64,000 nucleotides of DNA. Origin: Spodoptera frugiperda. Taxonomy: Eukaryota; Arthropoda; Insecta; Lepidoptera; Noctuidae. Under the pieces are notes generated by a model, which was given only the letters and a program-made list of their open reading frames with translations, searched no databases and was not told the origin of the DNA. Both the position numbers and the translations under genes were made by a program. Below, piece by piece: positions 10,351 to 22,345 of this stretch. Numbering within the stretch: position 1 is the first letter of the stretch; every line of letters begins with the position of its first letter. The stretch lies in the NCBI RefSeq assembly GCF_023101765.2, contig NC_064214.1, positions 4,284,001 through 4,348,000 on the forward strand, in the 5' to 3' direction.

Positions 10351-13300
10351 CGTTGTGCGTATCATTGTAAAATCTTTAATAATTTATATGAATTGGAAAT
10401 TGAACCTACAATATTATTAATTACGTTAGACTATGATTCGATACTTTTTTTGTAAACACGTTGGTAACAAGCAAACTTCTTTTTATTTATAGGTACTAGT
10501 TATCTGAAAGGAGGTTTCAATACATATTACAGATTTTACTGGGCCGTAGTATTTTAATTAATGGAGTTGTCTCCATTATGAATTAATGAATGTTGCGATG
10601 GCAATACGTCGCACTCATCGAAGCTTTTAATCTGGTGTCGGAAAATTTTTAATACCAACGTATAATAACCAAACATCTGCTACTTTTTTATAATTATCCT
10701 CAATATTATCATGTTTGGTCATATATTTTTATACTATAACATTACATATATAATATAGACTAAATAATACTAAGAATTATGACTAAAATAGCTATAATTT
10801 ATAGCTCAAAAAAAATCTCTCCTTTAGGCGTCGAAGTACTCGTCCGCATCAATTTCACTGGACTGACCGCATTGCCACGTTGAATGGCAATGCGTATCTT
10901 CTGATCGAAGAAATAGCGAGCCTTCCGTTTGGTCATCTCATCTGATGAATTTAGTGTTTCCTAAGTCAAGCAAAAGGTTTTTAAGTAATACTAAGAGAAA
11001 ATATTCAAAGAATTCTAATACCTCAATACGCATTTAAAGTCCACAGTCTTAGTTTCCAGCTCCCAAAGGCAACCTTGAAACTTTACAAAAGAACCAACTT
11101 AAAACCAAAATAAAAGGCGAAGTAAGAAGTAGAAGAATGTTCTCGTAACATAATTATGTTCAATAACTTAACGTACAGAAAGTAAATAACGAAATAGCAA
11201 CAAGATACAAGGGGTCCAATTTAAAAGTTTTAACAATGCCTTTACTCAATATTGCAAAGGATACTTATTATAAGTTCCACAATAGGCGCATTACTACCAC
11301 CTCGATACATAGCGAGGGTGTACACTTTGTTATTCGATTCTTTTTTCCTATATTTATTATAAGGAAACTTTAGCTCGTGACAGCTTATGTGCAAATCCCA
11401 ACAAAATGATTTTTCAAGTTTTCGCTATAATTGTTCAATCTGTCTATTCGAAGCTAATTTATAAAATAAATTCATTGTCATTTGTTTGTTTGTTTGAATG
11501 ACAAGTCAAGAACTACTTTAATTGAATATTCTATGTTTGTTGGATAGTCCATTTGAATTGTAAGGCTATAATAACATCAAATGATTAGGAAAAAGTTAAA
11601 TAAAATAATATTTAATATACCTGTTGAATAAGTATTATTCTATCAAAATCAAATACCTCTTATATAATATCTTATATCTACTCTTAAGTGACCGAGTAAT
11701 TCAATTAAGTGACTGGTACACAAGGTGATATCGAATTTACTGGTGGTGAGAAGCTACAATTTTGCGTATGCGTTCCATGAGACTGGAAAAAAATTAAATC
11801 ATCGTTCGTGCAATAGCGAATTAAAATATACTAGTAATCGTGAGATATCACACTTAAAAACTATTTCAAACAAAAAATGACAAACACAATTTTTATTACT
11901 GATTATAAATAAAAACCCGCAAATGTCCGCCAAATAAATATATGTCCCCAAAATCCCATCAATATTCGAGAAATAAAGTACGAGGGGAGGGTCGGGTAGC
12001 GTGTAACTGATACAGGTAAGGCAGAAGAATGTGGAACATTTAAACAATTTTAATCGTGTCATCGTTAGAAGGGAAAGGGAGGGCGGGGAACAATGGACGA
12101 AATTGGCCCAGGATTGCGAAGAGTTTGCGTTGAAAGAAGGTCATTTAATAACCGACACAAAGGGCTGGTTGGAACGGGAATGGAACTGCTTGTAATAATA
12201 ATAAAGTTTAAAAAATATTCGGCGAGACGTGGATAAAATTCCGAATTTAAGTTTCTCTCTTCCTTTTGGCCTCATGAGGTGAATGAATTTAGGGCTGACG
12301 TCATTACTTGATACGCTTTAAAAAATGGCGTGTGTTTTAATTTTGTACACGGAAAATGAAGATCAGATTTCTGACGTGATATTTTTAGAAACAATTTCTA
12401 GTGACGGATAAATTAAAAAATAATTGCTGCGATCATTTTCCTATAAGACAAATTGTCAGCTCAGTTTAAACGGAGACAATCTGGTGTCTAGCGAGCACAT
12501 CTTGGACCATTAATCATTGATCTCCGTTCCTCAGGTCCTCCAAGAGATTGTGGAGACTTGTTTTATTTTATATTTCGCTCTTTAAACTATAAATCATAAA
12601 TATTGAGGTCTGTGATATTGTCAAAACACAGACGGAAACTTTCATTTTTCATTTAAATTGCTCCACAGGGTGCTATATTTTAAAAGGATTGTGGATTCTA
12701 AATCGTAGTTGAAATATGGTTTTATTTTGTTAAATCAGTTTCTTTTATTTAGATCTGGTTTATACTGGTTAAGTAGCTCTAACCTAACCAAATCCAGAAA
12801 TAACAAGCTAAAAGCGAATTGTTTCCAAACTCAATCTATAATTGCACCATTTCAATATACATGCAAATAACTCATTAAGCATAAATAAACCTCTTTGGTT
12901 TAATGCACTTGTTAAAAGGAATATTAAAGTCCGTTTAATCAGCAAGTAAATTATTTTTGGAACCGGACTAAATACGCTTCGAAATTAATATTTTTATGAA
13001 ACAAAATTAAAAATTAATCTGCTTTAGTATGAAGAGAACGTGGCTTATAGCAGTATCCTCGTAGAAAACGGATAAAGTAACAAAAGGTAATTGGAAAATA
13101 TAGGCCTTAATTTAAGACAATTAAAGGGACTTATAAAAAAGCGTTGGTTGACAAAAGTGGGTAATTGGTCGCTATCCACGGCAATTTTACGGGGTTTTAC
13201 ATTTTACTTCATTTAAAGTTGGAAATTTGATAGTACAACAAATATGTATTTATTTATTTACTGTATACACGAGTTTTAATGTCGTTTTGTTGATGTATTT

Positions 13301-14140
13301 TCGTAACAACTATTTTATTTTAAAATCCGACATTTTCGCGTTTTAATTAAATGTGACTGATTACGTTGAAACGTAGAGATTCGTTGCAAATATATTTTAT
13401 GTGGAATTACACATACCGTGTCCAATTTCTCTTTGAGAAAGTAATACTATTGGAATTGCTCTGTGATTTATTGTTACTTTATTTTGCTTTGACTCATTGG
13501 TCAGTGTGGATTAATCTTTCTCATCGAGCTTAAGGAGGAGAGTTTTATAATAAACGAGTTTTATATGAAAAATGCAGTTGAGCATCTAATTAATGAACTA
13601 GTGCCTGCTTAAACGACAACAAATTTTTTAAGCGACAAGTTAACTGTTACCGACGACTGTTGTAAGCGAAATTACGTATTGTATAGATAGACAACGTTAC
13701 TCAATACAAGGTCATTTCATATTAAACAAAATATAAAAGCAATAAGATAAGAAGCCGTCATCTTATATGTAAACAAGACAAAAAATGCACAAAACGCAAC
13801 AGGTTGCCGGCCCTTCGACAAACATCATATCAATTCACTATAAGAAGTTCTTACATGAGCGGGTGGACAAATAGATATGTTTCTTTTTATTCCGATATCA
13901 AAGCGGAAGGATACATATAACATACTCGCATATCACATATTGTTTCCAATATTTCCTCTACTTGGATTAAATGAGAAGAATTACTGGTTGTTTGTATAGT
14001 CGATAATTTGGTTCCATTAGGTCCAGTTTCATAATAACTGGTTAAGTTAGTGTTACACTTTCTGTATGAAACCTAAAATTACGCCAAGTCATCCGTTAAT
14101 TAGGCTAAAAGAAACTTACGAAGAATATATTACCTAAAAC
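10351..14140. other. AT-rich non-coding stretch, mostly unique
   Basis: About 11440-11575 is a diverged R6-like scrap (TTTGTTTGTTTG and TTGGATAGTCCATTTGAATTG). At 12060-12260 there is a GC-richer, apparently single-copy island (GGCCCAGGATTGCGAAGAG, GGGCTGGTTGGAACGGGAATGG). No gene recognised. Confidence 0.45.
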
Positions 14141-14330
14141 TCACGGTTTACTCAGGTACATTAATGAAGAAAAGCTCTATTAGTTTAGACGCGGCGATGT
14201 TGCGTAGCTTACCATTAGTGCTGCTTATGATAAAGAGTTCTTCTATGACTCGAAACTACGTACGTGAGTAAACCATTATTTTTGGATAATTTAGTATATC
14301 TCAACGATAGTTATTATAAAAAATAATCTA
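14141..14330 (+). repeat. Fold-back family R8, copy 1
   Basis: The left end GGTTTACTCAGGTAC and right end GTACGTGAGTAAACC are inverted copies; between them are AAAAGCTCTATTAGTTT, GACGCGGCGATGTTGCG and GACTCGAAACTACG. A tail AATTTAGTATATCTCA-CGATAG follows, as in other copies. Confidence 0.7.
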
Positions 14331-16319
14331 TTGTCATACTAAAAGCATACTTTTGTAGTTAATAAATAGTTTTTACTCTCTAGTAATCGAAATCTCTTCT
14401 AATTGAATCTGTATTTAAATATCTTGTCAACTATCCAATCTTTGTTTCAGAACTAATAAAAAGCTTTCTTTGTCTATGTAAATAAGTAGGTACATTAAAT
14501 TGATCGTAACTGTCCAATGTCTGTCGGTAACTCAATCTATAAAAAGCTCATGGCCCTCATACCCACGTATTAGGGAAAAATGTTTCATGTCTACCTACAA
14601 AGGGCTTGGTGTAACTCGAATTTGAAGGACTTTCATATCGTCTTGCACAACCTTCAGTTTCTGTGAACAGAAATAGAACCTTTTTTGATGTATCTATTGA
14701 AGTTTGATATGTCATTTTGGGGAATGATGGAGTTTCGAAAGTGAATGTTATGTGGGTTAGAACAAAAGTAGTTTTTAGGTTAATCTTGACAGTCAATGAC
14801 GATTGAAAATTAAACTCTTATAAAACATAATGTTAATTTAGTACATCTCACGAAAGTTATAATATAATATACGGTAATCTAGGTTATGTGATCTTTTAAT
14901 ATTTAATAACATAAAATTTTCGAAATTCTGGTACATTAAGTAAACAAATATAATGATTTATGCATGATAAATTCATCCGTAACGCAGTATTTGTTTATAA
15001 AGAACCTCCATCAACCTTTTACGTATTTAATCAATGGTTAATGACGTCATAACATTCTGGTTATTTGAAAAACACGTCATTACGTAAAACAAGTTGCTTT
15101 AATTTCGTATAAAACATCGCATCTATTGTTCCAACTCCATGTTTTCTGTCCAAACAAAAACAATTTCGCGTCTACCCTTTAAAAAGACTTTGCCACACAA
15201 TAACAGTACCCAAAACCGAGAAAATTTCTTTACAAACTTGTTATAACGGGGAATCCAATAAAACACTGAAGGAAATTCGATGTTTTCCAGTAAAACAAGC
15301 TATTTACTGTACACAATTCAACTCGGCCAATAGTTGGTTGGTCCAATAGATATGTGAAACAGAAAAGTTGGGTGGTAGTTGGAATAAAACCAATAAAAGT
15401 TGCCCACAATTCGGCTTTGAACGGACATGTTGTGTGTCGCGAAGTTTTGTTTTCATTTTATTTTTTGGGACAATGGGGCGTATCCTTGTCATGATGGTCT
15501 TTATGTCGTTGTAATCTGCCAAATAAAACAATGTTCTTTACTGGCAAACCGTTTGAAGTTATCAAAGCATTTAACGAGTGTTTGATGATGGATGCTGTTA
15601 CTGTTGCTAATTGGCATGTATTTACGTTGAATAAAGTCCTGCGATGCATCTGAAAAGCGAATCCATTTGTATGTAACAAACTACATAGGTCCCATGAAAG
15701 AAAAGACATGACCGTTTTATTAATTACAATTTAATGAGAATTTACTTCTACATAATTCAGTTTTAAAGATACTCTTCTTTACCTTAAACACTCCAGACAT
15801 TACCTTAATCCAGTGACTACCATTTTGGAAAAACCAAGGACTATAAGTAACCCTTATCCGCCAGTCTTAACAGGGAAAGGTCTCTACGGCTTAGGACGAA
15901 GTATTTTAAGCGCATAATTGATTCGTCCTTACAAACGGCGCATTGATCCGCTCTTGCTAATCCTGTAACAAAACGGTCTTTGCTTCCGATCACAAGGGTG
16001 ATTGAGTTAGATTAATTATACTACCTAAATGAATGTTTTATTTTTAAATGTCCGACAAGATGCCGATGCCTTTTATTGCTGTTGATCATAGGATTATGAG
16101 AAAATTCTATCAACAGATTGTCCCAATTTGTTAATCTCTATCTTTTACTTTTCTTAATTGATGTCGATTTCAATTAATTTCGTTTCTGAATCCAAGACAA
16201 TTTGTTCTTATTTTTACGCAACAGGTTTTGTTTCTTAGTTCTTTTTATTTTTATTTGTCTCTCCCAAAACACGGTTCTGATTGCAATTAAGAACCACTAT
16301 CCTAATCATACTTTTAAAG
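14331..16319. other. AT-rich non-coding stretch
   Basis: Only a scrap of the R8 tail (AATTTAGTACATCTCACGAAAG near 14836) is recognised. Minus-strand ORFs of 79 codons at 14557 and of 75-83 codons within 15304-15709 match nothing I know and I do not call them. Confidence 0.45.
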
Positions 16320-16475
16320 AAAGAAGAAAGAAAAAATATTTATTTCACACGCCAAAACAAAACAAATAACAGGTACAGTTTATGAAAAGATTTGATAATA
16401 ACAATTATGGGTTTCATACGTATGTCCCTAGTCTGCGGTGAAATGGGACCAGTTTAGCATATTATACAAGATGAA

Positions 16476-16611
16476 TACCGGGGCTCCGGCTCAAAGAGGA
16501 GACGGAACGGGGTTGTTTTTATTCAGTAAGAGCCTGACACTCCCTCTCGCCTCCAAGGTGGGAGAAGGATCCAAAAAGTAATTGGATGATTTTCCCCTTA
16601 AAAAAAAAGAA
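16476..16611 (-). repeat. Family R3 repeat, copy 3, reverse
   Basis: Blocks in reverse order: ATACCGGGGCTCCGGCTC, GGAACGGGGTTGTTTTTA, AGTAAGAGCCTGACACTCCC, TGGGAGAAGGATCC and GGATGATTTTCCCC with an A-run end. A GAAAGAAGAAAGAAAAAA stretch at 16317 precedes it. Confidence 0.8.
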
Positions 16612-17020
16612 CCTTGAGCTAGCATTCTACAGGCCCCAACTGACACACACCCAAAACAAAATCTACTTCTGTATGGTTAAGCAATTTGTGTATAAATGAA
16701 TAATATCGGGATTGGGTTCGAGACGGTGTGATGGCTGCCCAATAACTTGAAACCACATCCCGGTCGGTATGCCACGTGACCTCGCTAGCGATCTAATGCA
16801 GCTTACATGAAATTTGGCCACAATCGGAAGCCACGATAATATTGTATCGCTTAGTTACATAGAGTACTTCATAGATTTTGATGATTTTATAGAATTCATA
16901 CTAAAATTTGCATTCGTTTGTCGAATATTAGTGAGGAATGTTGAGAAATAGTAGGTACGCATTTATTTCTTATATAATTATCTATAATTTCATATTTTTT
17001 AAAAAAAAAAGTTGAAAGTA
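16612..17020. other. Non-coding stretch with no named feature
   Basis: It includes a GC-richer segment at 16700-16850 (TGGCTGCCCAATAACTTG, CCACATCCCGGTCGG) that I could not assign. Confidence 0.45.
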
Positions 17021-17195
17021 AAGATTTTTTTTTGTTGGAACATGCTAATCTCCGGAATTACTGTTCAGATTTTTTTTTCTTGTGTTGGACAGTCCATTTA
17101 TCGTAGAAGGTTATAGACTATATAAATATAAAACATCACACTCCGGTCATTTTTTTAAAATTGGTTCTTATCAAGCAGAGCGGCTAAAACCACGT
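17020..17195 (+). repeat. Family R6 repeat tail, forward
   Basis: Contains CATGCTAATCTCCGGAATTACTG, TTGGACAGTCCATTTATCG and AAGGTTATAGACTATATAAA, then AGCAGAGCGGCTAAAACCACG. Reverse copies lie at 24905-25100 and 35893-36075. It is a LINE- or Helitron-type tail common in moths. Confidence 0.7.
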
Positions 17196-17599
17196 GAAAG
17201 TAGTTAGTTCCATATAAAAAGAAAAATTGTGCGTCCAATAACATTCCTATTTCTATTGTGTTGACATTTTACAATAACAATCGAACAGTTTCCATTCATG
17301 TTAGTACCTATGTTACACCCACTGTTAGTCTATTGTGTCACAAACCTAGACTATTTATTAGCTAACGTCAGACATGACATACCTATCTACCTAGTACCTG
17401 TAAACCCACGCAATGTCGATTACATAATGAATGAAATGTAAGTCTGTCGTGTTGAGCAAGTGGGCGCGACTGCGACTGCCTTGTTGAGCATGTTATTGTT
17501 GATATTATTTAAGTTTTTTTTTTTAGTTTTTAATAGAAATACAAGGTGTGGGTATTGTGCACGGTTTATGGGAATAGGAGCATCCTCGATTATACGATA

Positions 17600-17790
17600 T
17601 ACAACATCTGTGTTATGTCAATTATTGGCTTACTCACGTAACTGTTTGATGTTTAACTCGATTTCAAGCCATGCTATCTAGCATGGCTCATTATGAATAA
17701 GACCATCTGGTCTTATTCATAAGCAACATTCCGCGAAATCCGACGCGGCGATTGTCGATCTGCTACTGGCGACTTGAGTTTCACACCCAT
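17600..17790 (+). repeat. Fold-back family R8, copy 2, with internal perfect palindromes
   Basis: Blocks GGCTTACTCACGTAACTG, AACTCGATTTCAAGCCATGC and ACGCGGCGATTGTCG place it in R8 (compare 19060-19230, reverse). Between them are two tandem perfect palindromes absent from the other copies: AGCCATGCTA-TC-TAGCATGGCT (17667-17688) and a 15-bp stem TTATGAATAAGACCA around TC (17691-17722). Confidence 0.7.
17667..17722. repeat. Two tandem perfect palindromes, 2-nt spacers
   Basis: A stem of 10 bp (17667-17676 with 17679-17688) and a stem of 15 bp (17691-17705 with 17708-17722) are separated by two bases, and both have the spacer TC. Read directly from the sequence. Confidence 0.95.
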
Positions 17791-17859
17791 CGCGCCCTCT
17801 ACCTGGTATCTTGTGTAATGTTATCTGAAAGTGTATGTTATATTGTATTTGAGCACCTT

Positions 17860-17900
17860 TGAAGAAAGAAATAGAAAGAAAGAAAAATAATTTATTCAGC
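17860..17900 (+). repeat. (GAAA)n-type short tract
   Basis: GAAGAAAGAAATAGAAAGAAAG followed by AATAATTTATTCA. Similar tracts lie at 16317 and 55822 and likely mark truncated element ends. Confidence 0.5.
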
Positions 17901-17964
17901 ACCAAACACGATGCAGCAAACAATAAAAAGCAATTGGTATAAACAAATATGCTAACAACATACC

Positions 17965-18152
17965 TTCGCAAAATTGTTGGCGGTGGACTGCACGGTTGCT
18001 GCACAATGGTTCGATTCCTATACAGAGTAACTCTTTGTGTTATCCACAAATCGATATTTCGGGTCTAGGTCTGATATGTATGTGAACTTGTATGTTTGTA
18101 AACGCACCCACGACACAGGAGTAAACACTAGCCTGCCGCAACGTTAAAAAAA
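17965..18152 (+). repeat. Family R2 tRNA-derived SINE, forward, copy 2
   Basis: It retains a perfect B-box-like GGTTCGATTCC at about 18007. The body blocks AACTCTTTGTGTTATCCAC, GGTCTAGGTCTGATATG, ACTTGTATGTTTGTAAACGC and CACGACACAGGAG follow, and the end is AACGTTAAAAAAA. Confidence 0.85.
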
Positions 18153-18279
18153 TGGACTACCTACTCAGTATAAGCTAGGCACACAAGTCACCCACCACAG
18201 ATTTTCAGTGGGCACTTAAAAATTGAGTAGGTAAGTATAAATAGATAAATACTTCAAATCCGTCATTCTATAAATATTG

Positions 18280-18425
18280 TCATCTAACCTTTAGCGTCCT
18301 TCGATCGCGTTTCTCTGAGAGCATCATTGAAACCGTACTCAAATGGGCTTTCATTAATTACTACGGTATTCCCGTTCCAAATTAATTAATGGACTGTCGA
18401 TGTCTGCCGTGTCAAATAATTTCAC
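18280..18425. other. Non-repetitive GC-contrasted island
   Basis: CTTTAGCGTCCTTCGATCGCG, GGGCTTTCATTAATTAC and CAAATTAATTAATGGACTG contain homeodomain-type TAAT cores. It matches no repeat in the window, so it may be regulatory DNA; this is only inference. Confidence 0.2.
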
Positions 18426-18793
18426 GATCTCCTAGTTGTTAGTAAAGCCGTATTTTCCATTATATTGTACTGTTATCGGATTCAGCAAAATCGTCTTTAA
18501 GCTTTGATGATAAGATTTTATTTTGTGTTTTATGTTTTCTTGCTCTTATGCATCTATTTTTAATTAGTTTGACCCTGTTTTTATAGACATTTATTATTTA
18601 AGGAATTTACTAACTTTGACTCTGATATAAAAAAAATAATTGTTAGTAAAGAATAGAACGACCAATAAAATCAATTTTTGATCCAGCCGTTCCAGAACTT
18701 AGGAATAAGACTACAATAACTTTGCGATTCACTTTTTATTGATGAAGAATCAAAATTCACCAAACTTTTATAGGTATTAAAAGTAAGACATCC

Positions 18794-18991
18794 AATTAAC
18801 TAAAAGTAACAGTTTACTCATGTATTATTAATTGAGAAAAGCTCTACTAGTTTCGAGTCACAGAGGGACTCTTCATCATGAACAGCGTGCGCAGACGCGG
18901 CAACGTCTACGTTACGTCAGCCTACAGACGTAGTGGTAGTTTGCAAGCAGTCCGTAATATTACGTGGGTAAACTGTTATTTTTAGTTAATT
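18794..18991. repeat. Fold-back family R8, copy 3, with clear terminal inverted repeats
   Basis: The first ~34 bases (AATTAACTAAAAGTAACAG onward) match the inverse of the last ~34 with four mismatches. The interior has GCTCTACTAGTTTCGAGTCAC, GCGCAGACGCGGCAACG and ACGTTACGTCAGCC. Element length is 198 bp. This copy shows the structure of the family best. Confidence 0.8.
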
Positions 18992-19059
18992 TATTATTTC
19001 TCACCACGATAGATATTATAAAAATAAGATATAAAATATTGAAATAAATAGGAATATGA

Positions 19060-19230
19060 GTAGCAGCGTGACAATCGCCGCGTCGTGTGTCGCGAAATGC
19101 TCCTCATGAATATGAGCCTCTTGCATGGCTTGAAACTAGTCGAGTTAATCGTCAAAACATTACGTGAGTAAGCCGATAACATAATAATTAATTTAGTATG
19201 TCTCACGAAAGTTACAATAAAATCAATAGG
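19060..19230 (-). repeat. Fold-back family R8, copy 4, reverse
   Basis: Contains ATCGCCGCGTCGTGTGTCGCG, GCATGGCTTGAAACTAGTCG, ACATTACGTGAGTAAGCCG and the tail AATTTAGTATGTCTCACG. It shows the non-palindromic form of the segment that is expanded in copy 2. Confidence 0.7.
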
Positions 19231-19517
19231 AATATTGTTAAAAAATCTAGCTATTCATGTTCTTACAATTTATTCTTGCTTGTAATAAACCTTATTTCAG
19301 ATTCAACCTATTTTTTGATAGAGTGAAATGAATGCACCATTGCATTCAAAATGTAATCGCCATTATAAAACGTGTTCGCGAAAATCTGACTATTTCAATT
19401 TTACGCTTCATTTTATTAAACTGGTACAAATGAAGTATTGTGTAGCAATTTTATTACATACTTCTGTGTTTAATTTGGTTTATGTTTAAATGAGCTTATA
19501 CGGTTACAATTGGAACA

Positions 19518-19781
19518 ATGACGGGGTATAAAAATTAAAAAAATATTTAATCCGTCAGATATGTACCGTAATGAAAAAATATTAGACACGTATTTTTTTT
19601 TATTTTGTCATTTAAGATAACAATACTTAAATAAAACGAATCAAAGTTTAGGAGTGGGAGAAAATACGTCATTTTACGTATAAAACGTACCTAAAGATCA
19701 TGCGATATTTTAAATCGATGTATCTTCGAAAGTATTTGTTTCCGTAAGTTACGTGTTTAATATTAAAAAAATCTACAAGAC
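19518..19781 (+). repeat. Family R11 repeat, copy 1
   Basis: Blocks ATGACGGGGTATAAAAATT, TCCGTCAGATATGTACCG, TTAGACACGTATTTTTT, GGAGTGGGAGAAAATACG, CATGCGATATTTTAAATCG and ATCTACAAGAC are found in reverse at 31226-31497. TTAGACACGTA near one end and TTACGTGTTTAA near the other suggest inverted ends. Confidence 0.75.
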
Positions 19782-20209
19782 AAACTATTAAAATAAAAAT
19801 AAGTCATTTGTCCTATTCCATTTATTATTTGTCCTATCTATACCGTTGTTCTATCTACAACGATAAGTTATACTAAAACCAGTAATCACCATTCAAGAGG
19901 CTAAGAAAGTGCTCAGTATTAAGAGCACCTCTATAACTCAGGTATTAGTCGATAGTATGGAAGCGATCGAAGTACTCTTTCTTCAAACAATTAGTGCAGA
20001 TCAAAGGAAATTACCACAAAGAGACAAAAGGGACCTAAAAGCCGTTAGTCGGCCGGCAAACGATAATGACTATCCCTATAAAGGCACTTGATCCCTAGAA
20101 TAAGTTTTAAATTTTCCTTAGAAGAGTTGTAAACATTTATTAAGTTTGTACGGAAATTAGAAACAGAAGCCAGTAAAGAAATAAAAAGAAAGTAATAATG
20201 AACAAAATA

Positions 20210-20495
20210 TGACTTTTTGTATTTTTTATGGTACAAGCCGGTAAATGAGTAGACGGATCACCTGATGGTAAGCAATCGCCGCCGCCCATGGACACCCGAA
20301 ATACCAGAGGCGTTACAAGTGCGTTGCGGGCTTTTAGGGCTTATGTATTTAAGGGTTGTTGAGGAATCGGGCATTGGGAAGGGAGGTAAGTAAGTACAAC
20401 GCAAGCGTTGTTTCACGTCGGTTTTCTGTGAGACCGTGGTGTCACTCCAGTTGAGCCGACCCATTTTTGCCGAAGAGTGTCTCTCCAACACTTAA
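20210..20495 (+). repeat. Family R1 repeat, nearly complete copy
   Basis: R1 is the other abundant short element. Blocks in order: AAGCCGGTAAATGAGTAGACGG, GGTAAGCAATCGCCGCCGCC, CATGGACACCCGAAATACC, GCGTTACAAGTGCG, a TTTAAGGGTTGTTG-GGAATCGG stretch, AACGCAAGCGTTGTTTCACG, TCGGTTTTCTGTGAGACCGTGG and GCCGAAGAGTGTCTC-CCAACACTT. Similar elements are common in noctuid genomes. No tRNA-like head is evident. Confidence 0.85.
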
Positions 20496-20596
20496 AGTAG
20501 ATATACAAAAAAATATAACATTACACTCGTGAACTGCATAAAAAGCGTTATCTAAAGATTAAGAAGATGATTTTTAAAAGACCACTAAAGAGATTA

Positions 20597-20780
20597 AATG
20601 GCTGGGTAACCGGCTGCCGTGCAACGTGTAGCCGTTTTGATTCCCGCACGGAGCAACTCTTTGTGTGATCCACAAATTGTTGGTGGCTCTGGGTGTCATG
20701 TGTACGTGAACTTGTATGTTTGTAAACGCATCCACGACACGAGATAAACCTAAGCTAAGGCAACTTATTTTTTTTTTAAG
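20597..20780 (+). repeat. Family R2 tRNA-derived SINE, forward, copy 3
   Basis: GGCTGGGTAACCGGCTGCCG then TTGATTCCCGCACGGAGC, GTGTGATCCACAAATTGTTGG, ACTTGTATGTTTGTAAACGC, CCACGACACGAGATAAACC and a T-rich end. The B box is mutated relative to copy 2. Confidence 0.85.
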
Positions 20781-22030
20781 AAAAATTGTTACTGGTTACT
20801 TAATTATAAAAATCTCTGACACCAACAATGACAAGAAACAAACTCGATTAACAATAATTTAGCAAACCCCACATACATATCAAGCTCGTCATCAATTAAT
20901 TTTAATCAAAATTTAATTAAAAACTCCTTCATTTTGTTGTTTCAATTATTTTACGTTTAACGTCCCCATGGCTGAGAGTGAGCCGATTTACGATTTTATA
21001 AAAAAAAAAATAGAAAAATAAAATATCCATTTAGGCTACATTAAGGAAGGACGGTTTTCGGTCATCTGGCCTGCACGTTTAAAATTACGCCACCAAGCCC
21101 GTAATTAAATAAAAAGGTAAAATAAGTGTTTAAAATTACGGTTCCCAGGTACCTACGGACCTACGCACCAACATTCGGTGTACGTACTTGTATTATTTCA
21201 GTTCTTGTTTCTCTACAGAATCATTATTAATTATTCAACATTGTTATACTCAAAAATGTATGTGCAATTTAGAAATCCGGGAGGTTTTTTAATGTTTGTT
21301 TTATTTCATTAATCTCGATAAAGATGTTTAAAAGAGATGTTTCTGTAAATAAACTAGGGCCTTGTAAATTGAATTAATGTTTCATGTTGTTAAACTTATA
21401 CGACTATGAAATAACTAGGCCTATAACATTGGCGAAACTCATTAAAGTTATCTCAATTTAGTCGTTCAAAAAACACTATAACTGGGAGAATATTGTGCCG
21501 CAAATGGCCAATTTAGCGCTATTTGCCAAATATAATTGGCGCACGGCAGTATAGAACAGCTCTTTTTCCACACTACAGTGTAATTTGGAAGATTAATTCG
21601 GAAATGTGCCCATGAGATTATGAAATTTGGCACGTAAATTCTATTGTACTGAGCTGATGATTCAACAAAATTTTATTATGGTATTTACCTGGAACGGGTT
21701 AAGTAAATGGTGGAAAATTATTTGCGGCTTTTATATTTAATGCTAGTGAACATAATATTATGATTCGATGTATTTAAACAATACTATTTTCGATTAATCG
21801 GATACGAAATGGACAAGCTTTTCACGTAAAGCATAATTAAATACATAAGATTCAACATTTAACAACACTAAAGAGAAATTCCTCTAAATTAGACGTAGCC
21901 AGTACTCGAGTTAAATTACCAGTTGTTCCAAGAATTTACGATTTTTGCCTTTGATCTTAATGATGAAATCTGCTATTAAAATCATTATTTGTGAGAAAAT
22001 TACACCACGGACATTCTTGAAATCATTCCT
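20781..22030. other. AT-rich non-coding stretch
   Basis: No gene recognised. Near 21490-21555 a quasi-palindrome around CGCAAATGGCCAATTT and AATTGGCGCACGGCA is visible but weak. Confidence 0.45.
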
Positions 22031-22039
22031 TTAAATATG

Positions 22040-22345
22040 TTTTTAACCGACTTCCAAAAAAGGAGGAGGTTCTCAATTCGGCCGGTAATATTAGACTTGA
22101 TCCATCTTATTGTGATAGGTTATTTCTCATTTTAAAACACACTATCACACTTCCCATATTATGTATGTGATAATTTGTTTGTATTTGATGTTTGGATGTG
22201 TGTCTGTCAATCACGCTAAAACTACTGAACGGATTGTGATAAAATTCGGCATACAGACAGGGTATGAGCTGAATTTGATGAAACGATACTTTTATACGAC
22301 GGGAACGCAAGCAAAGCCACTGGCAGAGGTTATAGTCATTCATAA
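22040..22345 (+). repeat. Family R5 repeat tail, copy 2
   Basis: Starts TTTTTAACCGACTTCCAAAAAAGG-AGGAGG, a phrase widespread in lepidopteran elements, and continues ACTACTGAACGGATTGTG, TTCGGCATACAGACAGGG, TATGAGCTG and ACGGGAACGCAAGCAAAGCC. Small ORFs on both strands here are by-products of the repeat. Confidence 0.8.

Noticed and set aside
18000..18020. A tRNA gene suggested by GGTTCGATTCC
   Set aside because: The surrounding sequence is the dispersed R2 SINE, and no cloverleaf can be completed.
17717..18049. Minus-strand 110-codon ORF
   Set aside because: It spans the R8 fold-back repeat, a GAAA-rich tract and the R2 SINE.
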